NCBI GenBank assembly: GCA_035646635.1
Contig: DASRPA010000002.1
Span: 1 to 12,840, forward strand
DNA: 12,840 nucleotides
Direction of reading: 5' to 3'
Origin: JACDAL01 sp035646635
GTDB taxonomy: Bacteria > Actinomycetota > CADDZG01 > WHSQ01
The position numbers and the translations under genes are program-made. Position 1 is the first letter of the stretch. Each line of letters starts with the position of its first letter. The notes under the pieces are model-generated. The model was given only the letters and a program-made list of their open reading frames with translations, was not told the origin of the DNA and did no database searches. Shown piece by piece: positions 12,762-12,840 of the stretch.

Positions 12762-12840
12762 TCATGACTTGATCCGGAGGCCCTTGGGATCGTAGAGAGG
12801 CTCGGACACGATCTCGGCCCCCATCCACTGGCCGAACATG
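12762..12840 (-). CDS. C-terminal end of aminomethyltransferase (GcvT-like), partial
   Basis: Minus-strand frame entering from the right edge, with TGA at 12762-12764. The 25 visible residues include FGQWMGAEIVSEPLYDPKG and end RIKS. This resembles the C-terminal strand and tail of glycine-cleavage T proteins and of the related domain of sarcosine/dimethylglycine dehydrogenases (FGxWVxAEVVxxPLYDP). In known systems such proteins move a one-carbon unit to tetrahydrofolate. Its place opposite a sarcosine-oxidase-like flavoprotein fits that role, although the two genes converge rather than share an operon. The rest lies outside the window, so the family call is tentative. Confidence 0.65.
   Translation of the reverse strand, partial: MFGQWMGAEIVSEPLYDPKGLRIKS

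Noticed and set aside
1..12840. tRNA, rRNA, CRISPR, insertion sequence or phage attachment site
   Set aside because: I looked for T-loop GTTCGAATC-like motifs, regularly spaced repeats and transposase motifs on both strands and found none that hold up. The 41-bp repeats are adjacent and hairpin-forming, not CRISPR-like.

Overview
The window is GC-rich, uses GTG and TTG starts freely, and is densely packed. Its gene families are typical of high-GC Gram-positive bacteria: a Rv0577-like double-VOC protein, DUF2277, a free-standing LigD-type polymerase, DrrAB exporters, a TipA-type MerR regulator and a nuclease with an Excalibur tail. I infer a soil-type actinomycete of a deep lineage (Acidimicrobiia or Thermoleophilia-like). 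The taxon is inference only. There are no rRNA, tRNA, CRISPR or transposase genes that I can support.

Layout. 1-189 is non-coding as far as I can see and opens with a large interrupted palindrome. A PPOX-fold flavin/F420 oxidoreductase (+, 229-606) faces a DrrAB-type ABC exporter (-, 633-2404), whose ATPase has an in-frame amber codon between its natural start and its Walker A motif. After a roughly 270-bp divergent spacer come a double-VOC protein (+, 2727-3500), a small two-helix membrane protein (-, 3566-3871) and a LigD-type polymerase (+, 3935-4846). Next is a minus-strand run read RidA-like protein -> EEP-family hydrolase -> TipA-like MerR regulator (7094 down to 4927). The regulator is split by a frameshift and has a recognisable self-operator promoter. 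A secreted SNase-Excalibur nuclease (+, 7193-8065) converges on a second minus-strand run: DrrAB-type ATPase and permease (10162-8364), then DUF2277 (8303-8073). A structured non-coding spacer (10163-10417) separates this from a membrane-anchored YpfJ-type zinc metallopeptidase (-, 10418-11296). The right end has a sarcosine-oxidase-like FAD enzyme (+, 11372-12577) convergent with the tail of an aminomethyltransferase-like gene (-, 12762 to the edge). Tandem 41-bp hairpin repeats lie between them.

How the parts fit. Two independent DrrAB-type drug or lipid exporters and a TipA-type multidrug sensor point to xenobiotic handling. The FAD enzyme and the aminomethyltransferase tail suggest N-methylglycine or one-carbon metabolism. 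The other genes look like housekeeping singletons.

The main anomaly is several apparent lesions in the left 5.5 kb: a PPOX gene with no canonical start where homology begins, a DrrA gene with an amber codon and a short internal gap, and a frameshifted tipA. They may reflect real decay, recoding, or consensus errors in the assembly. The sequence alone cannot decide. I did not find a clear previously undescribed multi-gene system. The best candidates for something new are the non-coding elements at 10270-10335 and 12622-12712, and the decoupled TipA sensor domain with its own ribosome binding site.
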